Assembly: GCF_030848805.1 (NCBI RefSeq)
Contig: NC_092368.1
Span: 13,881,341 to 13,945,340 of the forward strand
DNA from: Temnothorax longispinosus
Lineage: Eukaryota; Arthropoda; Insecta; Hymenoptera; Formicidae
Reading direction: 5' to 3'
Length of the DNA stretch: 64,000 nt
Part shown: positions 1 through 12,700 of the stretch, one piece after another
Position numbering within the stretch: the stretch's first letter is position 1
How the letters are laid out: every line of letters starts with the position of its first letter
Program-made: the position numbers and the translations under genes
The notes under the pieces: model-generated
Seen by the model: only the letters and a program-made list of their open reading frames with translations
Database searches by the model: none
Told to the model about the DNA's origin: nothing

Positions 1-3000
1 TATTTTTGCAATTTTTTGATTCCTTTTGCTTTACATTTTTGTTTAAAAAAAACTTTGTTTGAAATTTGTGAACTGTTAGAGAAATTGTTTTATTTGACAT
101 TTGTTTTTAATTAAAAAATTTAGAAACTCCAATTATTTTGTGAATCATTATGTTTGTGAACAATTACATAAACGTTATAATGTGAAACAACAAGCACTTC
201 CGATGATATTGGTAATAACGAAGAAAAGATCTTTCCTCGCTGGGATTTATACGGGGCAATGGCCTAAACTGGTGCATCCAGCTGCAACTGCTCCCATGTG
301 CTGCAAGCGCACGTGTGCGTGTAAAGTGCACGAAAGTGACATGCATACTCGCACAGATTAAACCGCGTTGCATATGCGCATATGCGCATTTGCGAGCACT
401 TATTAAGAATTTTATATAGGAATCAAAGTAGTACAAATGTATTAAGTAATTAATTAAAAAATTAACTTCTAATAATCTTTTTTAATGTGTTTTTAAAATT
501 TTTATTATAAAATATGTTATTCAAAGTATGTTAGGAAATTCTTTATATAGAATATTTTGAAGTAAGAAGAGCATAGACTTTATTATAAACAAATATTCTA
601 CAATATATGTCTGAAAAATCAAACAAATAAATAATACTAATTAACTAATTCATACTCCGATGGAGCTTATCAGCGAAGAGATTAAATGTGGGGGTTGGAT
701 ATACCTTGAATATATACAATTTATGTATATCCTAGATAGGACTTCTTGTTTGATAATGTTCAAGATCGTTACGTTTATTGCCACTTCGTGGAGTCACATT
801 TGCGAAGTTCCGCTGCAAATTGGCATCGTGGGAAATTACTATTTTATCAAGACTCGACACATGGATTTGGCAGCCGCTTATTTATTCTGGATATTCTGTA
901 ACATCCTTTCATTCCGTAGAAACGTTATTTTGAAAACCCTTTGTATTTTCCAATAATCTTTGCTTGTCTCCCGCAGTGCTTGAGAATGTAATTTATATTG
1001 ATGCGTTTTGGTGCATTCAAATAAATCCGTGCAAAAAATAATCTTTTCTAAGTGATTATTATTCTTTTATACACAAATTATCAAAAAATATATTCATTCT
1101 TATTTAATTCTTATTTAATCTGCAATAATTTCAAAGTATATATAATAAATAACATTTTTAAGATATTTTATTTTGAAATTGGTTTTGTACGAAACAATCT
1201 TTAACGTGTTGGAAAAAAGTAGGCCAGCCGAAATGAAATATTTTCGTGCTTTTTAATTTAATTAAAGTTTTATAGCGACGAATTATTGCGCAAATTTCCC
1301 GGAAAAAATACCCATCGACCAAATTTGTAAATGGATCACGCGTTAAGATAAGCCTCCGCGTCTAATTACGAATTAAGTTTCGACATACGTGCGGGCGTCG
1401 CCATTAATTTCACCGCGATTCGGTAATCTGCGCGCACAAGAGAGGAATGCAGAGTACCTGTCGCGATTAATTCACCCCTTTCGTTATCTCTTTGCCCGTG
1501 CCAAAGTATAACGGTGCTCTTAAGGTAATACTTACTTTGTGTTTCACTCCTTTCTTTTTATCCTATCCCTATTACTTTAATATTTTCAAGCTTGTGCTTT
1601 CCAGTTTCTTTAAAACTATCTTTGTTGTATTTTGAAATATTATCCGTACATTTGTTATTCTGATTTTGTAAATCTTTATAGCCATAATGTAAAGTGTTCT
1701 TTATCCAATTCATTTATTAATTTTTTTTAATTTTAATTAGTTACTTTTAATTTAAGTTTGCATATACATTTATGTTAAAAGTATAACTGGTGAATACCCT
1801 TTTTATGTAAAAAAAAATATAATTTTTAAACAAAATGTTTTTAGGAAAAGAAATTTTGTATTATATACGAAAAAGAATATTGAAACTTAAACATTCTATT
1901 GTACAAATTATAAGTCAAAAGTGACTGTCTTCCTCTCTTCTACCTCTCTTTTTTTCTATATGTATGTTTCAATTTATAAATCTTTGGATTATAAATAAAA
2001 ATGTATAGGTTAAATTCTTGGAATAATAAAACAAAAATTAATTCCTAGGGGTTTAATTTTATGTACAAACAATATATGTCGTCAAGATTAATAATAAAGT
2101 TTGACAGTGTCAAATATGCATGCAAAGGGAAATTATATACATATGTAATAATACTAAAATAATTTACACAGATTACATAGAATATTATAATATATGCGAA
2201 CAATTGCAATTAAAATTTACATCATATACATATAACACATGCTTAATTTATATATACAGATAACATAATCCTGTGATAACAACAATCTGGTATTTGAAAT
2301 ACAAATACAAAAATCAAATTTAAAAGCTCATAGATTCAAGGAATACAAGGAAATAAATTCAAAGAGTATTGCGAAGAGATAGAAAGAAAGACAAATTAAA
2401 ATTTGAGAGAAGAAGGCCGGCAACGACATTAGTCGATGAAGCATTAGTTGAAAGAGTTAAGACGAACGGAGTGTGTAGGCGGTGCCGTGAGAAGGATAAG
2501 ACTAAAAAGAACCTGTTTTCTTCACGAAGGAGCGTTCAGCTTCCGAAGGTACCTGCGCAGTTTAATCCGGAATAGGACCTGGGTTACAAGATGCTTGGAA
2601 AGTCAGAGGAATAAAGTTTTTGCCGCTCTCACTGTTCCTGTTATTGTTTATTGTTACTCATTAGTTATCATTATTTATAGTAGCAATAATATACCCGCAT
2701 GCGCGTGCGTGCGCCCGGAGAAAGATTTTAGCCTTTAAAGTATTACTTTAAAATATATTTCATCAAAATACAAAAAACATGTGAATAATAGCTTTTATCT
2801 CCCATTACCGTGTTTAATTTTTTCCGCGAGTTTCCGTTACTTTCCTACAGAAACAATTTATCATGCCACTGGCTACTTTTCTCGGCTATCGATACTTATA
2901 AACAGCACGAAATGTTTCGTTTATTTATTGTAATCTACTTCATTCTTGTGGCCGATGTATTCTGATGGCTTCCTTTGAATTCAATACCTTGGATGTTCCA

Positions 3001-3136
3001 CATGATTCAACATCGGTGAGCATTATTGTAATCGACAAAGGACTCCGCACAGACACTGAAGTGATCTCAGATTAAACGCGACTCTCTCGCAAGAACAGAG
3101 CATAAATAAAACCGCCGCACGCGTTAAACAACTTAC

Positions 3137-3260
3137 TTCGCGGTTCCAGAGAACCGGTTATGTAACTAATCTCGTATCCGGAAGTCGGTATGGAACAACG
3201 AGACCAGTTCCCGGTGCGAATCCAGTATCGTGTGTCATCCGGTTGAGAGAACTTTAATAT
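3137..3260 (-). CDS. Possible internal exon of an unidentified gene
   Basis: On the - strand, an acceptor with a pyrimidine-rich tract (ending CGGACAG) is followed by an open 124-nt stretch and a consensus donor GTAAGT. The open frame reads ILKFSQPDDTRYWIRTGNW and then SRCS. The WxRTGNWSRCS part faintly recalls the start of a thrombospondin type 1 repeat, but the cysteines that should follow are absent. No flanking exon was found that would prove it. It could equally be a fragment of a mobile element or a chance open stretch. Confidence 0.2.
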
Positions 3261-3933
3261 CTGTCCGAAAAAAGGGAAGAAAACGCGTTCCCAAAAGAAC
3301 ACTCTGATCAAAGAAACACTTTCGATCGCACTTGTTAGAATCAACCATCGTCAATCGTCAAACAGAAGATTGCCGTTGAAGTGAAAATGCTATTTCAGGT
3401 CGTTGATAATCGATTTCGACTGCTTGGCTGACTCGCTAATCTGTCTTGTCTATATAGATTGTTGGTGTACAAAGAAAACAATGAATTTATTTATGCTTGC
3501 GACATAATCGATAAGTAAGCGATTATTTTTAACTGGAAACATTTTTAAGTGTCGATATTGTAGTTCATTAAAGATTTTAATCAGAGTAAAATAGAGAATA
3601 TAATCAAACTGAGAATTAGATGTGACTTTAATTAACTCTAATTAGTTCAGTTTTATATCATATAAAGAAGGAAGGAAGGATACTAGAACATAAATCTTTT
3701 CTCTGTCATATTTATACAGATAAAAATTAAGATTAACTTTATTAGATATTAGATTATAACTAACGGTCATTTTATGTGATAATGATGTGCTTGATTAATA
3801 TGATTTTCAACTAAATAAATTGTAGGTGGCGTAAATTACTATCATTGTTGGTATATTCACGTAACAATAAGTTTCTAGATTTAACTACACCATTAGCTTT
3901 GCAGAGCTAGATTTGCTAGAACTAGTTCATTTT

Positions 3934-4020
3934 GGTTTATAAATAATTCCATTTCGCTGTTCATAGTTTTATAAATAATTCCACATCATTGTTCATGGTT
4001 TTATAATTTATTCCGTTTCT
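3934..4020. repeat. Short tandem repeat, about 32-bp unit
   Basis: Two full units and one partial unit of roughly 32 bp share the core GTTTATAAATAATTCCA, followed by a diverged TTCAT ending. The third unit is truncated after TTATTCCGTTTC. It is a local duplication without visible function. Confidence 0.7.
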
Positions 4021-4813
4021 TTACAATATAGGTGAACTTAAAATAATATTAACGATTTTTATATAGAATATTTTACAATATCTGTTTTTGTATAAGAATA
4101 AACAAAAGTTTCATTAATTTATGTGCTTGATTTGCACTTAAAAAAGAACTTCCCATCTTTCCAAGAAGTTGGGATATCTTGGAAAATATTTCTTATCGAG
4201 ACAATACCTTGGCGAGGTCATATTCAGCGACCATAACAGTGGTCAGTCGCATGGTACGTGACTACACAATCGACTGTAACAGCGCGCTCAGCCGCTCTTA
4301 GGTGACGGAGAGAAATCTTGGGAGTCCATCGAGAGCGCAGCCTCCTCCATTTCAACTTATCCGCTATTGTATCTTAGATTAACGGTACTCGAAGAGCCTG
4401 TGCACGACTTGAGAGAACGCGCACACACGCGTGACGGATAAAAACGATAATAAGAAGTAAAGTTGAGAACGTGAATACTGAAACGAGATCAGAAAAAAAT
4501 ATATCACAAATAGAGAATATATATCCGTGTCATTTCCATATATATCTGTGATTATATAATTCTTAGAAAATTCTTTCCTTGATTATTCTAACTCATAAAA
4601 TCAATTACGTTTCCAGAACTGTAAAAATTTTTAGATATTTAAAATATTGAAGGCTTTTATCATAATACTTTTATTTTTAGAATTTTATATTTTTATATTT
4701 TGTTTAAATTATGAAGAGAGAGAAAAACAGTAGTGTGTCTTAAAGTACTCTTGCATTTAACTGCATTGGCATCATCGTATATCTCAAAAAAGTTTTCTGT
4801 TTGCTTCTCGAAG

Positions 4814-5170
4814 ATGCTTCCTCATCGAACGAAGCGGTGCACCTACAGCAGCGTTTGCGGAGCCTCAGCACGGAACTGGTGACCCTGAGGAACCGGCTGC
4901 ACGTAAGCCAACCGGCGAACGCGTCAGGGCCGACGGGCGGCACCACCGGACCCCTATCGAAGAGCCCGGAAAAAGGTGGCGGGCCCACTTCGCCCGCGCC
5001 CGCGGTACCCCCGCGGACCACTTTACCGCCCAGTGGCACAATACCTCATGGAATCGGTCATTCCGCTGGTCATACATTGACAGCTTCCGTGATTGTCCAT
5101 CCGCATGTCAACCATGCTGGTGCGAACACGCTCAACCATAACTCGACCGCAGCAAATAATTTAATATCCG
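4814..5170 (+). CDS. dachs: Myosin exon 1 of those visible: leader segment
   Basis: The frame is open back to a stop at 4741 without an ATG, so this is an internal exon. The acceptor is placed at GCTTCTCGAAG (AG 4812-4813) after a pyrimidine-rich run. That placement is the weakest border in the model. It encodes a short heptad-like stretch (HLQQRLRSLSTELVTLRNRL, possible coiled coil) and then a Gly/Pro/Thr/His-rich low-complexity tail. The donor is GTTAGT, phase 1. Confidence 0.75.
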
Positions 5171-6683
5171 GTTAGTGCATTAGTCCGCGGACATCTATTG
5201 TGACTCTGTATCAGGGATAATTATCTGTCATACATCTCTATTAAGTGAAAATTTCAATTATTTAATGGAATCCTAATTCCATCGTAATTTTACTATAACA
5301 AACAGTCTCTATATCTATCAATTAATTGTAATTGTAAAACTTTAATATCTACGTGCTTTTATTCGGCCACATTAAAAAGATAACATACTATTTTTCTATA
5401 GGTCCATAAAAATAAGATAATCTATTATAATTAATAGTTATTAATTGATTGTTACAGTTATTGATAGAAAATTGATAATTTTCTGAACTTTTCGACGTGT
5501 TCAGACTTAGAGCCGTCGAAACGTCACAACGGAGTACCTGACGATGGGATAGTATCCTGCGTGACGGCGTTAGGATGCCTTCGGTCGCCGCCGATCTCCA
5601 GCATTATTGCCGACGTGAAAAACGCAAAAAGTAATCAAAGCCAGCATCGATGTCTCTCAAAAGCCGCCGCGTCTTCGCCCGGCCCTGCAACTTCTACGGC
5701 CTTCGACGACCTCATTCATCTACCTGGACCTCTTACAGAGGATGCAGTGCTTAAATGTCTTCAAGCCCGCTTCTGCGCCAAGCAGTACCACGTAAGATCA
5801 ATGCCTTTGTTAAAAGTAGATAAGCAAAAACCGATAGCTTAAATGTAAGGCTGTCAAAAACTTGGGCATTGAAATCTTTCAAAGAAAATAGAAAAGATAA
5901 AATAAACGAATTAGAATATTGTTAAATAGATAAATTGCACTTTGTTGCATGTCGATTGAATTTAACTATTTCGAAATAAAGTAAGCTCTCACTTAGAAAA
6001 ATATAAGATTATGATTAAATTTACACAAAAATTAAAAGTCTTTTAAGGTTTCTATACACATTAAATATTTGGAGTTTATTTATATAATTTTAAGTCATAT
6101 ATTTTATAAATATAAAAGTTACCATGGCTATGAGTCACAAAGAATTTTTCTATCCCGTAATTTTTAGAATCTAAATGTTCAGGTGGAGATTCCAAAAACC
6201 AATCATGAATCGCACACACACACACATAAATACACTCATGTCCACACACATACGAATGACGTGGTTGTGCCAGAGTGGAATGCAAAGAGGCGGTCTCGAA
6301 TCATATTCGTAAGTACCTGGAGCGTTTGCGTGTCAGTGTGTTGGTGCTCGTAATAACGCAACACACACAGAACGCGGCCGATACACCGCCATTAAGAATT
6401 CACCCTGTCTCTCTCGACTGGTTCGTGCATGCCACCCTGCCGCAAGAAACCCACGCACAGGTGGCACGCACGCTCGCATTCCGATGATGTGATCGGTCAG
6501 ACCGGCTTTAATTTTCATATTTTTCCCTACTATGTTACATGATTGATCTTTTCATCGACCGCAATTTATACTTTAATTGTTGCTTGAATTATGTATGAAA
6601 TAATTTCAACTTTGAAACTTAAAAAGAATATTTATGTTAATATCTAAAAAAGTTATATATATTTAAAAGTGTAAATACACTGA

Positions 6684-6717
<34 letters not shown>

Positions 6718-9700
6718 ACTTATATATATAACTATATATATATATATATATAGTTTTATTAATCAATGGATATAAATTTTACGTATTATTTATTTATTTA
6801 CCGTTTACCACAATATCTCGTCTCATATGTCGTTCATCATGATGAACGATTCTTCGTACTGCGGGCTATCGACTTTTTACACGAAACGTTCGGTTTCTTT
6901 AAGACTGTACCTCATTTAGGCGGTTTATTGAAAAACTCTTGATTTCGCCCTGATCTAGGTTCCCCAGGCAACCGAGGATCTTTTTTGCGGTTGATTCGAT
7001 ACCTTATTCAATTGCAAAAAGCAAGTTGATTATATACTTACATAAATTCTTTATGCAATTTGTCAGACTTGAACTTCAACAGTTAAACAAAACTCAAAAA
7101 ATTTTTTTAACAACATTTTTAAGCTAAATATATTTTAAAAGAATCAAATTATAAAGACAATAAATTTCTTTGTGTTATAAACATAAATTGAAGAATGATT
7201 GTAAATTGGTCATTATATTTATTCATAAAATATGAATCAAAAATTAAGAAAAGGATAAGAAATTTTAATATTATGGGATTTAAACTTATATTTGAAACTT
7301 TCTACGAATTATAGTTGCTAATTTATACAGTTCTTTCTGCAAAGATTTTTCTAAATCTCACTCTTATAAAAAGACTGTAAGTCTTAAAATAGATTATTAT
7401 TAATAAGAAAAATATAATTCGTTGCTTAGATATAATATGCAAAGAAGCTAGAAACTCAAATATCTTACTTTTTTCAAAGTTAAATACATTTTGATATACA
7501 CATTAAAAGTAAAAGTGGTCTATTAAATAACAGATCCATTCAAGAAAAAACGGCAATATTGTTCCAGACGAATGTGGGTCCTATATTGGTTTGCGTAAAT
7601 CCTTACACAGACGTTGGAAATCCGTTGACCCTAACGAGCACCAGGTCGGTACCATTAGCGCCACAGCTGAACAAGGTCGTCCAGGAAGCCGTGAGACAAC
7701 AATCGGAGACCGGATATCCCCAGGCGATTATTCTTTCTGGTAAGACTCTTAACAAACTTCATCTTCCCTTCGTTTTACAAGAGAAGTGAAGATTTCTGGA
7801 ACTTCTTCTACACAGGGACAAGCGGATCCGGAAAAACGTACGCCTCAATGCTATTACTTAGGCAACTCTTCGACGTCGCCGGCGGCGGACCGGAAACGGA
7901 CGCTTTCAAACATCTCGCGGCAGCCTTCACGGTCCTCAGATCCTTGGGCTCAGCGAAAACTGCCACAAACTCGGAGAGTTCAAGGATAGTAAGTAGTTTG
8001 CTTCGAGATGTATGAGATAGAAGGTGAGAGGAAGGAGAAAGATGAAAGAGAAATAAGATTATGAGAAGAAAGTTTATAGACGTAGTATTAATATTTAAAT
8101 TAAAAGTATTGTGAACAATATGATAAATAGCAGTAAATATGTAATAGTGATTATTTAGTAATAGTTAGAAAATATAAATATTAAAACAATTTTGTTATAT
8201 CTTTAGGGTCACTTCATTGAGGTTCAAGTGACGGACGGTGCTTTATATAGAACAAAAATTCATTGTTACTTCCTAGACCAGACGCGAGTAATCAGACCAT
8301 TACCAGACGAGAAAAACTACCATATATTTTATCAGATGTTAGCTGGATTGTCTCACGACGAGAGAGGTAATGCAATTAATTATAATAATATTACAATCGC
8401 ATAAAAATGATTAATAATAATTAACTATCAAGATATAAATTACCCTAATAAACTTTTGCAGTTAAATTAAATTTGGAGGGATATAATCTGAAAAATTTGA
8501 GGTACCTTCAACATGGCGATACGCGACAAGACGAAGCTGAAGATGCGATTCGGTTTCAAGCGTGGAAAGCTTGTTTAGGTATGTAATTTAATATAAAAAA
8601 AAAATAACGTAAAATTTTATTTCAATAAAAACCTGATACAATTAAATTAGCCGAAATGCTTAATGTTTTACGTTTTTTATTTCTCACGTTGATTAAACCC
8701 TTTGCGGAAAGAGATTATCAGATTTTCCCCGATCCTTCATCTTTTATTGTTCCCCAGGCGTGTTAGGCATTCCATTTTTGGACGTCGTAAGAGTGCTAGC
8801 AGCGGTGCTCATTCTCGGGAACGTCGGCTTCACCGACGGCTCCGGTGTGGAAGTGGGCGTAATTGGCGAGAACGAATTATCCTCCGTAGCTACACTCCTG
8901 GGAGTTCCTCCGCCGGCCTTGTTACGCGGGCTCACCTCGAGGACTCACAATGCGCGCGGCCAGCTCGTTAAATCCGTCTGCGACGCCAACATGGTACTGT
9001 TATCAGACTTTCTTTACGACATGAAACAGTGACGAGCAACGGCTGTGAATTAACATCTTGTTGGGAATTAACATTTGCGAATCGTGAGATTCTTTGATCT
9101 TGAAATCCCTAACATGTCACAAATTTTGACTCTCGAGATAAAGAATCTTAATCTTTTTACGAGTAGATAATTGTTTTGCGTAAATTATTAATTTCTTTTC
9201 AAACGTTAAATTAATTCTTCATGAGATTTTTTAATCAATTATTGGGATTTTCTTGGAGATTTTAATGATCTAAATCATTACGTATTATATGTTAAATTTC
9301 TGCATGCTTATTAATTTTCCTATTAATCCCCTATCTTATTACTTTCAAATTATTAGACAAAGCATTAATTCTTTCATTTTGGTAATTTTATTTGATGTCA
9401 AATTTAATTTTTTATTAGCGAAACGTTTGCAGTGGAAAATTCGAGGATCTTTAATCTTTTAGCAAAATGTAGTAAAAATGTTAGAAAATCACACATTTTC
9501 TCTGTATTACAAGTTTATTTTCAATTGATTAATAAAAGAGCCAGATATATGTATATGCACAAAAATTGCTCATTATTGTAATCAAGCATTATTTTATAAC
9601 AATGAAAATAATTAAAAAATGTTTGTTTACGCAGTCAAACATGACGAGGGATTCGCTAGCAAAAGCGCTTTATTGCCGCACTGTAGCTACGATAGTAAGA

Positions 9701-12700
9701 CGAGCCAACAGTTTGAAAAGACTCGGTTCGACTCTTGGCACCCTCTCGTCGGATTCCAATGAGTCTGTTCATAATCAAGCGGATGTTACTAGCCAACACG
9801 CCTCTACTATTGGCAGCTCAGCAGGTCTTTATTATAACAATCATTAAGACATATTATCTTAATTGCAATTTAATAGCCAGCCACTAATGTTATATATAAT
9901 TACATAATTATACAATCTTGTTACTACTATTAAATGAAACAGAAAATTATTAATATGATTAAGTAATTACTTTGAAAAAGTTAATATTATCTTTTAGAAG
10001 CTGATCTGTTTAGATATGGTATAGTTTTTTTTAATACTTTGTTACCATTTCAGAATAATGATACAAGCACACTTCCTATTTCTTAATGGCAACAAGAGGT
10101 AAAACGAGATATTTTTCAGGGGGAACAGGATCCAGGAGCATGACTGCCCTGAATAACGCCGTGCGACACGCCACGGACGGCTTCATCGGCATCCTGGACA
10201 TGTTCGGGTTCGAGGATCCTAAGCCGAGCCAGCTAGAGCACCTCTGCATCAATCTTTGCGCGGAGACGATGCAGCACTTCTACAACACTCACATATTCAA
10301 GAGCTCCATCGAGAGTTGCCGCGACGAAGGCATCCGGTGCGACGTCGAAGTTGACTATGTCGACAACGTGCCATGCATTGATCTCATTTCTTCCTTGGTA
10401 AGCTCTTTGTATCGAAGACAACGACCCAGCAATCGTTGCTTATGTAAACATTTTACATTTTACAAATAAATTTGTTAACTGATATATAAATATAGTTATT
10501 TCCTCTTTAGCTTTTCTTGTAATTTTTCCATATGCGTTCATATGGAAAATAATTAATGTTAATAAATAGAAAAAGGGGGCGCCTCAAGTTTTCTCAAAAT
10601 TTTTATATTTTAAATATATAAGAATATGCTAATACTGAAATAAAAAAATTATTCTTTTTTGTTTTGATGAAGATAAAGATGTGATTGTTTTATGTATTAA
10701 TTATATAATTAGATGTGTTTATTTTAATTTACAGCGTACCGGATTACTAAGTATGCTGGATGTAGAGGGCTCTATACACGGAACCGCGGAAAGTTACGTT
10801 GCCAAAGTGAAGGTGCAGCATAAGCAGAATCCCCGATTGTTCGAACCAAGGACCGTCGATTGTAGATCCTTCGGTATTCAACACTTCGCAGGAAGAGTCA
10901 CCTACGACACCTCAGACTTCTTGGGTAGATAGGACTTCTCTCTTATTACATATCATAATGATTCAGGAAAATTATAAAATCCATTGTGAATAATTAATTA
11001 ATAATTAGAATGATAATGCTTAACAATTTATGTGCAATATATTATACTATATATAATGATTATAATCATATACATAAATTTAAGCGGGTAAACTTCTTTG
11101 CAATCATCTTATTCCATTTTTAAAGATACAAATAAGGATGTTGTCCCTGATGACTTGGTGGCGGTATTCTACAAGCATACTTGCAGTTTCGGCTTTGCTA
11201 CCCACTTGTTTGGTAGCGAGTTGAAGGCGTTATACGCGAGCGATACTGTGCCGAGGGGCGTCAGCTTTCGGATATCGCCAACTTCTCATACCGACCTGTA
11301 AGTAATCAACGACTAACAAACTATAAAAATTGATGTAGAGGAAAGTCCCGTAAATTTAATTTTGATAAATATTATTAATACTCCGATATTTATTGAAGAA
11401 ATGTTTGACTTCAAATAAATCCTTTTTTCCTTTTTTCTACAAAAATTTGGATTGCTGAAGTAATTATTGAAACATCTTTATTAGTGACAAACTTGAAACG
11501 TGCGTAGATAATTTCTACATCGTAATAATTGTTTAAACAATGCCAACGCTCTTATGAATAATTGATTGTGACAAGTTGACGTGAAATTTAAAAGAAGAAG
11601 TATGCAATAGGAAAGTAAACGTTGTTCTTCGCAGTTTAAACGGGGACGAGCCAATATCGACGTTGACACAGGACTTTCATACGAGGCTAGATAATCTCTT
11701 GAGAACCCTTGTCCATGCTAGACCGCACTTCGTCAGATGCATCCGTAGCAATAGCACCGAGACACCGATGCACCTCGACAGGGGAGTTACGATGCGCCAG
11801 ATACGCTCGTTGCAGGTCCTGGAAACAGTAAACCTCATGGCAGGGGGTAAGATAGCAGAATTTTATTTTAATTAATTAAAAATTTTTAATTTATTAAAGA
11901 AATTTTTTATTCACACAATAATAAATCTTTAATTATAATAAATATAAATAATAGTTTTAAAAAACATTATATATGTGATAATTTTAAATGTATAAAACAA
12001 GCCTATTTAATTAAAATTAATTCGATAAGATCTTGAAGCTAATATTTATGACGGCTCATACAGGATATCCGCACAGGATGCGATTTAAAGCCTTCAATGC
12101 GAGATATAGGCTGATCGCACCCTTCAAACAACTGCGTCGTGCCGAGGAACAGGCTGTCGAGGACACGAAATTGATTTTACAAAATGCACAGCAGCTAAAG
12201 AGTAAGTTCGGTGCCAGCACTAGCTGGGCCGTCGGCAAGCGGCACATTTTTCTCAGCGAGGGTATCAGGCAGCAGCTCGAGAACCTGCGGGCGGAGACGC
12301 GACGGAAAGCTGCTACGGCAATACAGGTAGGCATATTTATCTTTTTTTAACAATTTCTTTTCTGAATATGAATCATCTTTCATACGTTTAATAAAAATTC
12401 TTATTTTTTTTTTTAATTTTATTTGATTATTTTTTAGATTAAAGTGCGGCGTTTATTATAATTGTTTATATTACGTCTGAAAAGAAGAAAAATAGACATC
12501 AAATTTTTAATTTTATTTCCAGTCTACGTGGAGAGGATGGCACGTACGAAAGAGATGGCCTTTGAGAAGAACAACCCTAGGCGTAACATCTGGCATTGGT
12601 CAGAAGAAACCTCAACAACCACTTACCGGAACCAATACCGGAACCGTACAGAGGAATGTCACCGCTGGTACAGGAACTGGAACTGGCACTCGTCCAAGAC

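Larger units (their letters stand above)
1..4813. other. Upstream region of the myosin gene, no confident gene
   Basis: AT-rich non-coding DNA with short chance reading frames. No exon on the + strand could be linked to the myosin, although its missing start codon must lie here or further left. At 4241-4250 there is an arthropod-style initiator (TCAGTC), followed by a moderately GC-rich stretch to about 4450 that could be a 5' untranslated exon or promoter. No TATA box or convincing downstream element accompanies it. A + strand frame at 2369-2575 is lysine- and arginine-rich and matches no family I know. A tandem repeat lies at 3934-4020, and an uncertain - strand exon candidate at 3137-3260 is listed separately. 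Confidence 0.6.
5792..7567 (+). other. Myosin intron 2, 1.8 kb
   Basis: Non-coding. It contains a short CA/TG run near 6210-6250, paired TA microsatellite blocks and one perfect 20-nt palindrome, both listed separately. No other structure was seen. Confidence 0.8.

Noticed and set aside
2369..2575. Lys/Arg-rich 68-codon frame as the missing first myosin exon
   Set aside because: It has no fitting donor phase and no similarity to a myosin leader.
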